In this document: one piece after another, positions 35,189 to 45,022 of the stretch
Numbering within the stretch: position 1 is the first letter of the stretch
Layout of the letters: each line of letters starts with the position of its first letter
From: Paenibacillus sp. FSL M7-0420
GTDB taxonomy: Bacteria; Bacillota; Bacilli; Paenibacillales; Paenibacillaceae
DNA: 64,000 nucleotides
Reading direction: 5' to 3'
Assembly: GCF_038002345.1 (NCBI RefSeq)
Contig: NZ_JBBOCJ010000001.1
Span: 4,960,001-5,024,000 of the forward strand
The notes under the pieces: generated by a model
Database searches by the model: none
What the model was told of the DNA's origin: nothing
The model's input: the letters and a program-made list of their open reading frames with translations, nothing else
Program-made: the position numbers and the translations under genes

Positions 35189-36781
35189 CTAAGATCCCGT
35201 AATCACCGACTGGTTCCGCCCTCTGCTTTTCGCCAGATACAAGGCCTGATCCGCCTTCACAAGCAGTTCCGTAAGGTCAGCGGCATGGGAAGGGTAGTGG
35301 GCAATTCCCTGTGAAACCGTAAGCTTCGCCGCAATCGGCCCCTGGCTCCGCTCAACTGCAAGACGGATTCGCTCAGCAGCGCTGAAGGCTTCCGCAGGCG
35401 TAGTCCGGGCCAGCAGAATAACGAATTCTTCCCCGCCGTAGCGGTAACAGATATCATCCGGGCGAAGCGAGGTTACGATGACCCGGACAACATGCTTCAG
35501 AACCTCATCACCCAGGTTATGGCCGTAAGTGTCATTGACGAGCTTGAATTTATCTATATCCAGCATCACCAGCGAGAAGGGAGCACCGGAGCTTATCCGC
35601 TGGTTAATCGTATGTTCCAGGGATCTGCGGTTCATCAGACCGGTCAGCACATCCGTTGCAGCTTCATGGGTCAACTGCTCAGTCTGCTGCTGGATATTGG
35701 CCAGGGCAAGTGACACCCCGTCTGTCAGTAAGTACGCCTCCCGGCTCCAATACCGCTTCGCTTCCTGCAGCTCTATATGTTCCTTGCCCATTCTGCTTAC
35801 GACATCTGCCAGATAGACGAAGGGACGGGCAAACTTGCGGGCCAGCAGAATAACGCCCAACAGCAGCAGAATGAACGGTAAGGAGGAATACCCGATCAGG
35901 GTACGGAAATGCCCGATCAGCTCCTTATGAATCTGGCTAATCGGGGAGACGACCACGATACCCCAGCCATTGGCGGGCACACTGGAATAACCGGCCAGCA
36001 TCTCGATGCCCCGGGTGTTCGTGACACGCTGTTCTCCGCTTTGCTTATTCATCAGCTGCTGCACAACCTCATTACTGCTGACATCTGTGCCAATCCGCGT
36101 TTTATCCGGGTGATACACCAGATGCCCTTCTGAATCCACAATATAATAATAAACCCCCGAATCATCCTCCTGTCCATTGTCAAAAATCTCAGACAGCACA
36201 TTATTCTCCTGAAGATAGATGGTGCCGCTAATAATTCCAGCATAGGTTCCCGCAGCATCGAAGATGGGCTGGCTCAAAAATACGATTAACCGCTTGGTAT
36301 TGGCCGTCAAATAAGGGGAAGAAATATACGGCTTGCGGAGCGCTAATGCTTCCTTGCTATTCTCTGAGGTGATGTGCTTGCCTGTAGTCCCTATGCTCGC
36401 AGGTGAGACATGGCGGATGAATCCGCTGGCGTCCACCACGGTGATGGAATTGAAGAAATTGCTGCTGCTGCGCATCAGATCCAGGGAATCATTCACTTGC
36501 TGCGGCGGCATAGCTTCTATGTCAGACAGCCGGGCGGCGTTGTATTCCAGAGTCCCGTGCATGGACTGAAATAAGGAATCCATGGTCCTCGACATACGGT
36601 CAGCATTGAGGTAATTCAGGTGAAGTGTGGTCTCCATTAATGACCGCTTCTTGGACTCATAAGAACCAAGCAAAAGAATACTCGAAGTTAGTAAGACCAC
36701 CAGCGTCACCAGACCTGTGAGCAGCGTGGTAAGACTCAGCTTTTTACTTTGACGAAGCTTGCGCTTCAACCTTATATACAA
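35189..36781 (-). CDS. Membrane diguanylate cyclase with CACHE sensor
   Basis: Predicted 530 residues. A helix near residues 15-37 and another near 300-325 flank an extracellular double-CACHE-like domain (NADRMSRTMDSLFQSMHG onward, GVYYYIVDSEGHLVYHPD). The GGDEF domain at the C-terminus keeps the active site as RYGGEEFVILLA, so it should make cyclic di-GMP. An RxxD-type inhibitory site is not obvious. TTG 36781 with AAGGAGG nine nt upstream is favoured over the long upstream extension of the frame. Monocistronic. Confidence 0.87.
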   Translation of the reverse strand: MYIRLKRKLRQSKKLSLTTLLTGLVTLVVLLTSSILLLGSYESKKRSLMETTLHLNYLNADRMSRTMDSLFQSMHGTLEYNAARLSDIEAMPPQQVNDSLDLMRSSSNFFNSITVVDASGFIRHVSPASIGTTGKHITSENSKEALALRKPYISSPYLTANTKRLIVFLSQPIFDAAGTYAGIISGTIYLQENNVLSEIFDNGQEDDSGVYYYIVDSEGHLVYHPDKTRIGTDVSSNEVVQQLMNKQSGEQRVTNTRGIEMLAGYSSVPANGWGIVVVSPISQIHKELIGHFRTLIGYSSLPFILLLLGVILLARKFARPFVYLADVVSRMGKEHIELQEAKRYWSREAYLLTDGVSLALANIQQQTEQLTHEAATDVLTGLMNRRSLEHTINQRISSGAPFSLVMLDIDKFKLVNDTYGHNLGDEVLKHVVRVIVTSLRPDDICYRYGGEEFVILLARTTPAEAFSAAERIRLAVERSQGPIAAKLTVSQGIAHYPSHAADLTELLVKADQALYLAKSRGRNQSVITGS

Positions 36782-36958
36782 AACTGCAATCCTCCTTGGA
36801 GCAAGAAACGCAAAGATAAACCCATCATACCGCAAATACTGATAATGTTCGACAGCGGATTTATGGCAGAACAGACGGCGAATGTATCCCGGACATAGCA
36901 GAATAAGCCCGCACAAGCGAGGCTCATCTTCAAGCAGTTATTCAAGTTCCGGTTCACC

Positions 36959-37513
36959 CTACGCCTGCAAAATCTCATCTACCCGCGCCGATGCACCCTT
37001 CCAGGAAGTCATCAGCGGAAAAGAGTACTGCTCACGTGCCCTAAGGTTCCACGGATGCGGGATACAGAGCACCTTCTTCCCTGCCTGTACCGCAGGCAGC
37101 AGGTTATGCGGGCCGTCATCAATCAGCAGGTCGTAGCCGATGAGATGCTTCCGCTTGCAGGTGAAGAAATTGTCGGCCGGGATATACGGCATATGCTTTT
37201 GCAGCCAGTTCCATTTCTCCAGCACCGTCTTCGGGACAGCGGCCGTCACAATAATAACATCATAGGCATTGTGCAGCTTCTCCATCTCTTCCACCACATA
37301 TTCGTCGAAGAGCTCCAGCTCCTCGTACAGGCCGGGTCTGCCGAAGAACAGATCCATGGTGCTGTCCGGGTGGCGCAGATGGTCTGTGTTCCAATCCATC
37401 ATATCTTCGTAGCGAAGCGGATGTGTAGGAAATTCAATGTTGTTGTGGTATATCGCACGCTTCACGAGATGGCAGATCGTATCGTCCATATCGACGGCGA
37501 TGATCGGTTTATG
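36959..37513 (-). CDS. HAD-family 5'-nucleotidase (5'(3')-deoxyribonucleotidase type)
   Basis: Predicted about 184 residues. HAD motif I is IAVDMDDTICHLV; motif II is in VIIVTAAVPKT; motif III/IV is LLIDDGPHNLLPA. It resembles the NT5C/YqfW group that removes phosphate from nucleotides. The start ATG (codon 14 of the open frame) is preceded by GGAGGAG. No operon partner; substrate not determined. Confidence 0.82.
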   Translation of the reverse strand, partial: HKPIIAVDMDDTICHLVKRAIYHNNIEFPTHPLRYEDMMDWNTDHLRHPDSTMDLFFGRPGLYEELELFDEYVVEEMEKLHNAYDVIIVTAAVPKTVLEKWNWLQKHMPYIPADNFFTCKRKHLIGYDLLIDDGPHNLLPAVQAGKKVLCIPHPWNLRAREQYSFPLMTSWKGASARVDEILQA

Positions 37514-37737
37514 CATTGATTCTCCTCCATGTACATTTTCATTTATTTTCATTTATTATAGGCAACCGGGGAATGGGTGTCCAGACTCGCGGGCTATATG
37601 GGCCTTGTTCCAACTGCGGTTGTGCACCAAAACCGAAAAGTCCACCTTTTTCATATTCCGCTAAACCTGTCATATACTATTTTATTATCAGAAACATTCT
37701 AGTCGTGGGCAACACAAAAAGGAGGTAATACAGCCTG

Positions 37738-38811
37738 ATGAACCTCTCTGTCCTTGAGGAAGACCTCGAAGCTATTCTTGGCAATAATTTACCCTGGCAA
37801 GAGTTCTCCGGCCGCACAGTACTTATTACCGGAGCCAGCGGCCTGATTCCCTCCTATATGGTGGATACCTGTATGGCCTTGAACAGCAAGCGGCTTCTGA
37901 ACTCCCCGGTGCATGTCCTTGCACTGGTAAGGAATGAAGCGGCTGCCAGGAGCAGATTTGCCCGGTATCAAGATAATCCCAATCTGGAGATTCTGGTTCA
38001 GGATGTCTGTGAGCCGGTAAGTTGGCCGGGGCAAGTGGATTTTATTATCCATGCTGCCAGCCAGGCTAGTCCCAAATACTACAGCGTCGACCCGGTAGGC
38101 ACCTTATCCGCCAATGTGACTGGAACCCTCAATCTGCTTACGCTGGCCAGGGAGAAGCAGGTTCAATCTATGCTGTTCTTAAGTTCAGGCGAAATATACG
38201 GAGCGGTACCAGAAGCCTTTATACCAACGAAGGAGGAGGACTGGGGTAACGTCAACCCCATGAGCGTCCGGTCCTGTTATGCGGAGAGCAAGCGAATGGC
38301 TGAAACCATGTGCACATGCTGGCATCATCAGTATTGCGTTCCCGTGAAGGTCGTACGCCCTTATCATACTTACGGTCCGGGAATGAAACTGGATGACGGG
38401 CGGGTTTTCGCTGACTTCGTCGGCAATATTTTGAACCGCCAAGACATTGTCATGACTAGCGAGGGTACCGCAATACGTGCTTTCTGTTACCTGGCAGATG
38501 CCACAGCCGGGTTTTTCACCGTCCTTTTGAACGGCGCGAGCGGCGAAGCCTATAATATTGGCAATCCCGACGGAGCGGCCAGCATCTCTGAGCTTGCCAC
38601 AACTCTGGTAAAACTATTTCCCGAGTATGGACTTAAGGTAGTAAGAACGACACACTCAGGCCATTATGTTCCCAGTACGATCGACAAGAATATCCCGGAT
38701 ATCACCAAGGCTATGAAGCTCGGCTGGCGTCCTTCGACAGGAATAACAGCTGGTTTCGCAAGAACAATTAGAAGTTATTCCGCCGATTATAGAAAGGAAG
38801 GTACGATATGA
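37738..38811 (+). CDS. NAD-dependent epimerase/dehydratase (extended SDR)
   Basis: A 357-residue nucleotide-sugar-type short-chain dehydrogenase. The glycine-rich NAD motif is LITGASGLIPSYMVD and the catalytic Tyr-x-x-x-Lys is YAESKRMAE. The HAASQASPKYYSVDP stretch is like UDP-glucuronate decarboxylase and related epimerases. It overlaps the FkbM methyltransferase gene by four nt (ATGA), so the two act together, likely in surface glycan synthesis. Ribosome site AAAGGAGG. The sugar is unknown. Confidence 0.87.
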   Translation: MNLSVLEEDLEAILGNNLPWQEFSGRTVLITGASGLIPSYMVDTCMALNSKRLLNSPVHVLALVRNEAAARSRFARYQDNPNLEILVQDVCEPVSWPGQVDFIIHAASQASPKYYSVDPVGTLSANVTGTLNLLTLAREKQVQSMLFLSSGEIYGAVPEAFIPTKEEDWGNVNPMSVRSCYAESKRMAETMCTCWHHQYCVPVKVVRPYHTYGPGMKLDDGRVFADFVGNILNRQDIVMTSEGTAIRAFCYLADATAGFFTVLLNGASGEAYNIGNPDGAASISELATTLVKLFPEYGLKVVRTTHSGHYVPSTIDKNIPDITKAMKLGWRPSTGITAGFARTIRSYSADYRKEGTI

Positions 38812-39734
38812 CAACACCGCTATTCTCAGAAAAACAAGCATTGCTTGAAGGAAGACTCAGTAAGCCCGAATTTATCGCAACCATGCATGAGAGGTATCAC
38901 CAGCTCTTATTTGCCTATAGCCATTACATTAAGGAGACCGATATTGCCAGGATCGAAATCACAGATGACAGTGTCATTATGGTCACCAGACAGCATGGCT
39001 TCAAGCTGCTGTGCAATCCCCATGATCAGAGAACCGTTCCCATAGAAATCCTTAATTTTGGCGCGTACGAGCAGGAGGAACTGGAATGTATCTTTAATCT
39101 TCTGTCATCAACCTCCGTCATTCTGGATATAGGGGCCAATTGCGGATATTACTCCCTGCATCTGGCACGCCATTACCCGTCAAGCAAGGTGTACGCCTTC
39201 GAGCCTGTCCCTGCCACTTTCGAGAATCTGCAGAGAAATCTGGATTTGAACCATGTTGCCAATGTGACGGCGTATAATGTAGGACTCTCCAATAAGGCTG
39301 CTACGCTGCCTATCTATTTCTATAAACAAGGCTCAGGCAACAGTTCGTTGCAAAATTTATCGGGCGGTGAGGAAGTCGTACAAGTGGATTGCAAATTCCG
39401 TACTTTGGATTCGTATATCGAAGAAATAACAGAGCCGATTGATTTCATTAAATGCGATGTGGAAGGCGCCGAGCTGCTAGTGCTGGAGGGGGGACTCGAC
39501 ATGATCAGGAAAAACAAGCCGATCCTGCTGTTTGAGCTGCTCCGTAAGTGGGCTGCCAAATTTAACTATCACCCTAATGATGTGCTGCAAATTCTGGAGC
39601 AGCTTGATTACCGTTGCTTCGCAGTAGAGTCTGGAAAAATCGCTCCTATCGAAAAAATAGAGGATCATACAAGGCAAACCAATTTTGTATTCCTGCACAG
39701 GGATAAGCATGCTGCAATATTCCAAGTAGAATGA
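38808..39734 (+). CDS. FkbM family methyltransferase
   Basis: A 308-residue SAM-dependent methyltransferase. Motif I is VILDIGANCGYYSLHLA; FEPVPATFENLQRNL and FIKCDVEGAELLVLEGG are FkbM signatures. In bacteria this family usually O-methylates sugars or secondary metabolites. It is translationally coupled to the preceding epimerase, which supports sugar methylation. Followed by a terminator. Confidence 0.88.
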   Translation: MTTPLFSEKQALLEGRLSKPEFIATMHERYHQLLFAYSHYIKETDIARIEITDDSVIMVTRQHGFKLLCNPHDQRTVPIEILNFGAYEQEELECIFNLLSSTSVILDIGANCGYYSLHLARHYPSSKVYAFEPVPATFENLQRNLDLNHVANVTAYNVGLSNKAATLPIYFYKQGSGNSSLQNLSGGEEVVQVDCKFRTLDSYIEEITEPIDFIKCDVEGAELLVLEGGLDMIRKNKPILLFELLRKWAAKFNYHPNDVLQILEQLDYRCFAVESGKIAPIEKIEDHTRQTNFVFLHRDKHAAIFQVE

Positions 39735-39768
39735 GCTGATAAAACATATAAATTAATTAAATAATTTG

Positions 39769-39812
39769 AAAAAGCACGCCGCGTCCTTTTGTAAGGGAGC
39801 GCGTGCTTTTTT
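39769..39812 (+). terminator. Terminator after epimerase-methyltransferase operon
   Basis: AAAAAGCACGC...GCGTGCTTTTTT hairpin. The A and T runs on both sides make it usable in both directions. Confidence 0.88.
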
Positions 39813-39856
39813 GTGCTTTTTATACGGATTGCCTAAGAAGTGTATTCAAATCGCCG

Positions 39857-40003
39857 TTATCTCCGTGACCGTCCCTTGAATAGGTTGACCACGAACAGAA
39901 CCGCAGCGACAAAGAGCAGAAGATGAATCAGATTGCCCATGACATGAAAAATAAAACCAAACAGCCAAGCTACAATAATCAATCCGATTAATCCCCACAG
40001 CAT
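39857..40003 (-). CDS. Small membrane protein, lmo0937-like
   Basis: A 48-residue protein: MLWGLIGLIIVAWLFGFIF, a short turn (HVMGNLIHLLLF), a second hydrophobic helix and a basic tail KGRSRR. Two transmembrane helices; matches the pattern of the lmo0937 family of tiny Firmicute membrane proteins. ATG start with AAAGGCGG upstream. Function unknown. It is the only gene seen in the 500-bp gap 39735-40234 and shares the bidirectional terminator at 39769. Confidence 0.75.
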   Translation of the reverse strand: MLWGLIGLIIVAWLFGFIFHVMGNLIHLLLFVAAVLFVVNLFKGRSRR

Positions 40004-40234
40004 AAGCTTACCGCCTTTCTCTTTCCGGGTTATTTGTCTCTATTTTACCCTTGTGGCGCGGGATTCAAACGGTTGTCCGGCAGTTATGGAAGCTGTTCAC
40101 TTCTATGAGACCGGCAGATCCGGCCAGGGAGACAGTTATTTCATGACACCGGAGATTGCTTAATGACGGAGCGTGCTGGTATACTGTTTTTAAATAATAC
40201 AATTGTATTGTAAAAAGGAGACAAACCTATCCCC

Positions 40235-41263
40235 ATGACCAACTCTTCAAGTCATCCGAAACCTGCTGCGCTGAAACTGCGAAGCAGGCCGCTTAAGCTA
40301 CTGCTTATTCTTGTATCTGCCATCCTATTTCTCATAGGATCCGGGTTCCTATATGAAGCCATTGCCACAAACTCCGCCCGTAAAAGCTATCCTGCACCGG
40401 GTCAACTGGTGGATGCCGGAGGCTATAACCTGCACATCCGCCAGTTAGGAGCGGGAACGCCGACTATTATTCTGGAAGCAGGTAGCGGTGAAACCAGCCT
40501 GTCGTGGAGAGATATTCCTGAACAGTTAGCAGAACATGCTACCGTGGTCACTTATGATAGGGCCGGGTATGCCTGGAGTGAGCAGGCCGATTCGGAACGC
40601 TCGGGCGCCAATATTGTGCGTGAACTGCACACGGCACTGAAGAATGCAGACATTCCCGGCCCCTACCTGATGGTCGGCCACTCTCTCGGCGGCATGTATG
40701 CCCGGCTGTTCACTCAGACTTACCCGGACGAAGTCACCGGACTGGTGCTGATCGATGCCAGACCCGAGAATGACGACCGCGAGACGAAGCCGATTCTGGC
40801 CGCCGAGAATATCGCCGGCAACCCCAGCGCTTCCCTGCTGAGCCTGCTCAAGCGATCCGGTGTGCTGCGGCTATTCCAGGATCAGCTACTAGCAGGGCTC
40901 GTTGCGCCACAAGACCGCGGGGCGTTCATTAACGTCATATCCACGCCTGCCTATTTCGCTGCCAAAGAGCAGGAAGCAGCGCTGGCAAGCTCTACCGAGA
41001 ACGCGATCCGTGGACAGCACTTCGGCGCACTCCCGGTAAAGGTGATTGCCCGTGGACTGCCTCAGGACTACGCCTCCTTCGGAGTCTCCGAAGATGCAGG
41101 CCGGCGGCTGGAAGCGATCTGGAGGGAAGGCCAGCGTAATATGCTGAAGCTCTCTTTCAATAGTGAGCTTATTGTCGCCGGGAAGAGCGGGCATATGGTC
41201 ATTCATGATCAGCCGGAGCTGGTTGTGCAGACGATTCTCGGTATGCTCGCCGCAGGGAAGTGA
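40235..41263 (+). CDS. Membrane-anchored alpha/beta hydrolase
   Basis: A 342-residue protein with a single N-terminal transmembrane helix (about 22-42) and an extracellular alpha/beta hydrolase domain. Oxyanion region LEAGSGETSLSWRDI, nucleophile elbow GHSLGGMYARL, acid near VLIDARPEND and the C-terminal His in KSGHMVIHDQPE. Ribosome site AAAAAGGAG is 12-14 nt upstream of ATG, a long spacing. Substrate unknown; single gene. Confidence 0.85.
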   Translation: MTNSSSHPKPAALKLRSRPLKLLLILVSAILFLIGSGFLYEAIATNSARKSYPAPGQLVDAGGYNLHIRQLGAGTPTIILEAGSGETSLSWRDIPEQLAEHATVVTYDRAGYAWSEQADSERSGANIVRELHTALKNADIPGPYLMVGHSLGGMYARLFTQTYPDEVTGLVLIDARPENDDRETKPILAAENIAGNPSASLLSLLKRSGVLRLFQDQLLAGLVAPQDRGAFINVISTPAYFAAKEQEAALASSTENAIRGQHFGALPVKVIARGLPQDYASFGVSEDAGRRLEAIWREGQRNMLKLSFNSELIVAGKSGHMVIHDQPELVVQTILGMLAAGK

Positions 41264-41312
41264 CCTTGATTGCAGCAAATTGCATGCAGCATGACATTTC
41301 AAGCTGCATTCA

Positions 41313-41969
41313 TTATGGGTACATCGACTTGATTACATTCCAGTTGGCATGCATAGACAAGGTTACCGGGGAACAGCCCTTGGGCATCAGAATGCCAAGC
41401 CCATAGCTATGCTCGAATTGTAATGCATAGTACTGCTTCTGAAGATCTTCCCACAGGCGGTGCACGCCGAAGTCGTCTTGCATAGCCGCAATATCATGGA
41501 ACAGAATAACACCTTGATCCGCCAGCTTCGGCAGCCAGGACTCATAATCATGCTTAACCGCCTCATAGGTGTGAAGGCCGTCAATATGCAGCAGGTCGAT
41601 GCTTGAATCCGGGAATACATGCAATGCCTCATCGAAGGTCATGCGCAATAGGCGGGAGATTCCAGGGTAATAGTTGCTTGACGAAGATTGTACCGACTGA
41701 TAAATAGATTCATCATAGAGCCCTGAATGCTTGTCGCCTACCCATGTATCGACTGCATAACACTCCGTTGCAAGCCCATGATCCTTGACCGCCTGACAGA
41801 AGGCGAAGTGGGATGCCCCGTAATAGGTCCCTAATTCTACGATCTTGCCAGGCAGCAAATGAAGGACCAAATCATAAGCGAACCGGCGGTGTCCTTCCCA
41901 GGCGGTATTCAGATGCGTCCCCCGCTCATCCGTTTCAAAAACAGGTCTTCTGCTATTCCATACATTCAT
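41313..41969 (-). CDS. Class I SAM-dependent methyltransferase (Methyltransf_24/CmcI-like)
   Basis: Predicted 218 residues from ATG 41969, which has AGGAGGTG seven nt upstream. The open frame runs 67 codons further to 42170 but lacks a ribosome site there. SAM-binding motif KIVELGTYYGASHFAF and a later DLLHIDGLHTYEAVKHDYE block with FHDIA resemble CmcI-type O-methyltransferases common in surface polysaccharide loci. It follows the GH38 gene on the same strand but 231 bp away, so co-transcription is unsure. Confidence 0.8.
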   Translation of the reverse strand: MNVWNSRRPVFETDERGTHLNTAWEGHRRFAYDLVLHLLPGKIVELGTYYGASHFAFCQAVKDHGLATECYAVDTWVGDKHSGLYDESIYQSVQSSSSNYYPGISRLLRMTFDEALHVFPDSSIDLLHIDGLHTYEAVKHDYESWLPKLADQGVILFHDIAAMQDDFGVHRLWEDLQKQYYALQFEHSYGLGILMPKGCSPVTLSMHANWNVIKSMYP

Positions 41970-42199
41970 GTGCACACCTCCTGACGCAATCATATCCTGG
42001 CTCACGCCTGCGTAACTTCTTGATATGAGCCAGTGTATTCGAAAGTAGAAAGATTGGAATACGCATCTGTCCGCCAAAACTACCAGATTGTCCGGATTGC
42101 GCACGAAAAAACGGTACAAACCAAAGCTCAATTTTGAATGAGCATCTAGTTTGTACCGCTTAACTTCCATTTCAAGTCACTTCACTAACAGGGTGCTGC

Positions 42200-45007
42200 T
42201 TAGTCCTCCAGCTCAAACACCTGCGTGACGATCTTGTAGCCGTCCACCGTCTGCTCCGCCGCCGCAAGCTTCGAGACACGGCGCTCCAGCACATCACTCT
42301 CATAGACAGCCTCTGCCTTGAAGGCAGGCTGAACCTTGAGTTCAGCTGGTTCGCCGCCCAGGTTGTACCAGCGGGCCACGAGATCGTCCGTCTCCTCTGC
42401 CATCTTGAGGGTCGAGAAGGCCAGCGGCGAAGCACTGGAGTTCCAGCTTAACCACTGCCCCGATACCGGCAGGGTCACTCCGCCTGAATGCGGACGTCCA
42501 TTCACGGCCGGAACACGTGTAGCAGGACCTTGGGTCTGAAGGACCGTCCACGGAATCTGGTACTGGTAAGCTTGGGCATAAGCACCGGATACCGCTCCGT
42601 CACCTGTATAAGGGATGATCGCGTATTCTACGGATTGCTGGCCCAGGCACTGTGCCTCCGGCGTCTCGAACACACCCCAGTCTCCGAGTTCAGAGGACGA
42701 GCGCAGCAGGGTTACTGCAATGGTGTTTTTGCCATCCAGCAGTACCTCGTATTCATTCAGGCCCTTGTTCGCAACCGCAAGCCCATGGACTCCGTCCGCT
42801 ACGCTGACGAAGACCTGCTGATGCTGGGCATTACTCGGATTGATCCACTCTGCCGCAGGCCGGTTATTGCGTCTGGCCACCTCGAACACGGAGTCAGCAT
42901 AGTGGTGGTCCGCTTCAAACCCTGTAGGGAACAAGGCTCTGAGCCGCTGATCCTTAGCCTGATTGTTGAAGCTGGTGCTTACCTGCAGCATTCCGCTCCC
43001 AGCTTCCAATGTATAGTGGGTGGTCAACACAAGCGGCACCATCTGAGCCGAACGCTGGGCTGTGCGCTCCGTGAATGGTACCATCTGCTGCTTCTCGGTA
43101 AGGAAAGTCTCGTCTGCACTGGCCGGAACCTCCCAGCGCAGCACCGTCTTCATCACCACACGCGACGGGGACTGCTCCTTGATTGAAATCTCAGCCGTCA
43201 AGCCTTCGGTAGTCAGCACCTCGCTGCCTTCCGGCTGACGGTACACATACTCATTGCCGATATCCCCGGTGTTCTCATAGGCATTCAATCCGGCATAAAC
43301 CGCACCTGATTGCTTGTCTGTAACAGTCACGGTACCGTTGTCCGCAACCGCAACGATCAGCTTGGCATTCTCCATGGTATGGCCCTGGACATGTACACTA
43401 TCCAGCACGGCTGCTTCCGCACCGGCGGCAGCGGCAGCGGGAACCATAGCATACGTACGGTACCCAAGCGCAGCCACCTCCGCTGCCGGGAAGCTCATCC
43501 GCACCTTACGCGCCATATAAGGCTGGCGGAAGCGGTCCTTGGGCAGCTCATACCCGAAGTGAACCCCGAGATCCTCAATCTGGGCCGGATAGACTTTGCC
43601 TTCTTCGTCCATAACCTGCCATTCGCCCAGCGGCTCCTGCTTCAGCTCCCGTGCAAGCCCCTGCGGGGTTGGGCCTTGAGGGAAATATTTCTTCGCCGTA
43701 ATCAGCTCCACCGTCACCATTCCGGTTCTGGACCAGCCGCTGGTATTAAATACGGTGAACGGAACCGCATCGGGTCCCCAGGCCGCTACTCCGGCCACAT
43801 CAATGGCTTCAGTAAGCGCAGCCGCGCTCTGGGCGGCAATCGCCTCAGCCATCTGGCTGCTCTTGGCGAACCGGGTCACCATCTCGCGGTGCACCTCATC
43901 CACGCTGCAGCCGCAGATGCTGTCATGCGGATGATTCTGCATGAGCGTCTTCCACGCATAGGTCAGCAGCGCATGCGGATAGGCCTGTACCCCGGCCAGC
44001 GCAGCGAACGCCGCCAATGGCTCAGCCACCTTTTCCAGCAAGGTCTGGCCGGATTGGTTCAATTGCTTCAGATACACCCGCGATGAGGCTGTGTTTACCA
44101 GTGTGCCCCATCCATCCGTATGCTGGCTGCGCAGCTCCCCTTCCACCGTCACCAGATCGCCTGGAAGATTGTCTTCCAGCGCCTTCAGGTACTCGTCGAA
44201 ATTGGAATGCACGAACTCCACATCTGGATACAGGCTGGAGGCGGTGCGGATGGCCTCCGACAGATCGGTCTGAATCGGCTGATGATCGCAGCCGTTCATG
44301 AACAGCAGATGCGGAGTAGAAGCGAACTTCTCGGCGTCTGCGAGATTCTTGTCCCAGTATGCCTTGGCGGCAACCGGGTCTGCCGGAACCTCCATGCCGT
44401 TACAGTACCAGTTGGCGAACAGCACACCCAGCACCTCGGAACCGTCCGGGGAACGCCAGACCATCTCGGAATAAGGAGACTCGTAGGTATCGTTCTCGCT
44501 GACTTCATTATTGAAGCCTGTCGGCTTCACGCCGCGTCCGAAGATGGCATTCGTAATTCCAGCCTGCTGGAGAATCTGCGGCGCCTGGCCCATATTGCCG
44601 AAGGAATCGGGGAAATATCCGGTTTTGGAGATGATCCCGAACGGTCTCGCATCCATATGCCCGATCAGCAGGTTGCGCAGATTTGCTTCCCCGCTGGTCA
44701 GGAACTCGTCCTGGAGCACGTACCACGGACCGAAATGAATACGTCCTTCCCGGATACAGCGGTCCAGCCGCTCTCTCTGCTCCGGGCGGACCTGGAGATA
44801 ATCCTCGCGGATGATGGTCTGTCCGTCCAGGTGAAAATAGCGGTAATCCGGATCTTGATCCAGCGTGTCGAGCAGTTTATCCATCAGTTCAATCAATAAC
44901 AGATGATGATGTTCATAAGGCATATACCACTCGCGGTCCCAGTGGGTGTGCGAGATGATATGTGCTGTTTTTTTATTAGCGATGTTGTTATCTAGGTTGT
45001 TAGCCAT
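42200..45007 (-). CDS. Alpha-mannosidase, GH38
   Basis: A 935-residue cytoplasmic alpha-mannosidase. Zinc ligands are visible in SHTHWDREW (His22, Asp24) and the nucleophile Asp in GYFPDSFGNMGQ. The middle three-helix region and the C-terminal beta-sandwich domains fill the rest, giving a normal family length. Last of a five-gene operon with GH125 and an ABC importer, where it should trim alpha-1,2/1,3-mannosides taken up from outside. ATG start behind GGAGGG. Confidence 0.93.
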   Translation of the reverse strand: MANNLDNNIANKKTAHIISHTHWDREWYMPYEHHHLLLIELMDKLLDTLDQDPDYRYFHLDGQTIIREDYLQVRPEQRERLDRCIREGRIHFGPWYVLQDEFLTSGEANLRNLLIGHMDARPFGIISKTGYFPDSFGNMGQAPQILQQAGITNAIFGRGVKPTGFNNEVSENDTYESPYSEMVWRSPDGSEVLGVLFANWYCNGMEVPADPVAAKAYWDKNLADAEKFASTPHLLFMNGCDHQPIQTDLSEAIRTASSLYPDVEFVHSNFDEYLKALEDNLPGDLVTVEGELRSQHTDGWGTLVNTASSRVYLKQLNQSGQTLLEKVAEPLAAFAALAGVQAYPHALLTYAWKTLMQNHPHDSICGCSVDEVHREMVTRFAKSSQMAEAIAAQSAAALTEAIDVAGVAAWGPDAVPFTVFNTSGWSRTGMVTVELITAKKYFPQGPTPQGLARELKQEPLGEWQVMDEEGKVYPAQIEDLGVHFGYELPKDRFRQPYMARKVRMSFPAAEVAALGYRTYAMVPAAAAAGAEAAVLDSVHVQGHTMENAKLIVAVADNGTVTVTDKQSGAVYAGLNAYENTGDIGNEYVYRQPEGSEVLTTEGLTAEISIKEQSPSRVVMKTVLRWEVPASADETFLTEKQQMVPFTERTAQRSAQMVPLVLTTHYTLEAGSGMLQVSTSFNNQAKDQRLRALFPTGFEADHHYADSVFEVARRNNRPAAEWINPSNAQHQQVFVSVADGVHGLAVANKGLNEYEVLLDGKNTIAVTLLRSSSELGDWGVFETPEAQCLGQQSVEYAIIPYTGDGAVSGAYAQAYQYQIPWTVLQTQGPATRVPAVNGRPHSGGVTLPVSGQWLSWNSSASPLAFSTLKMAEETDDLVARWYNLGGEPAELKVQPAFKAEAVYESDVLERRVSKLAAAEQTVDGYKIVTQVFELED

Positions 45008-45022
45008 ATCGGTAACCCTCCA

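Noticed and set aside
36782..36916. N-terminal extension of the diguanylate cyclase
   Set aside because: TTG 36781 has AAGGAGG at good spacing, while the upstream ATG has none; the extra residues do not look like part of the sensor domain.
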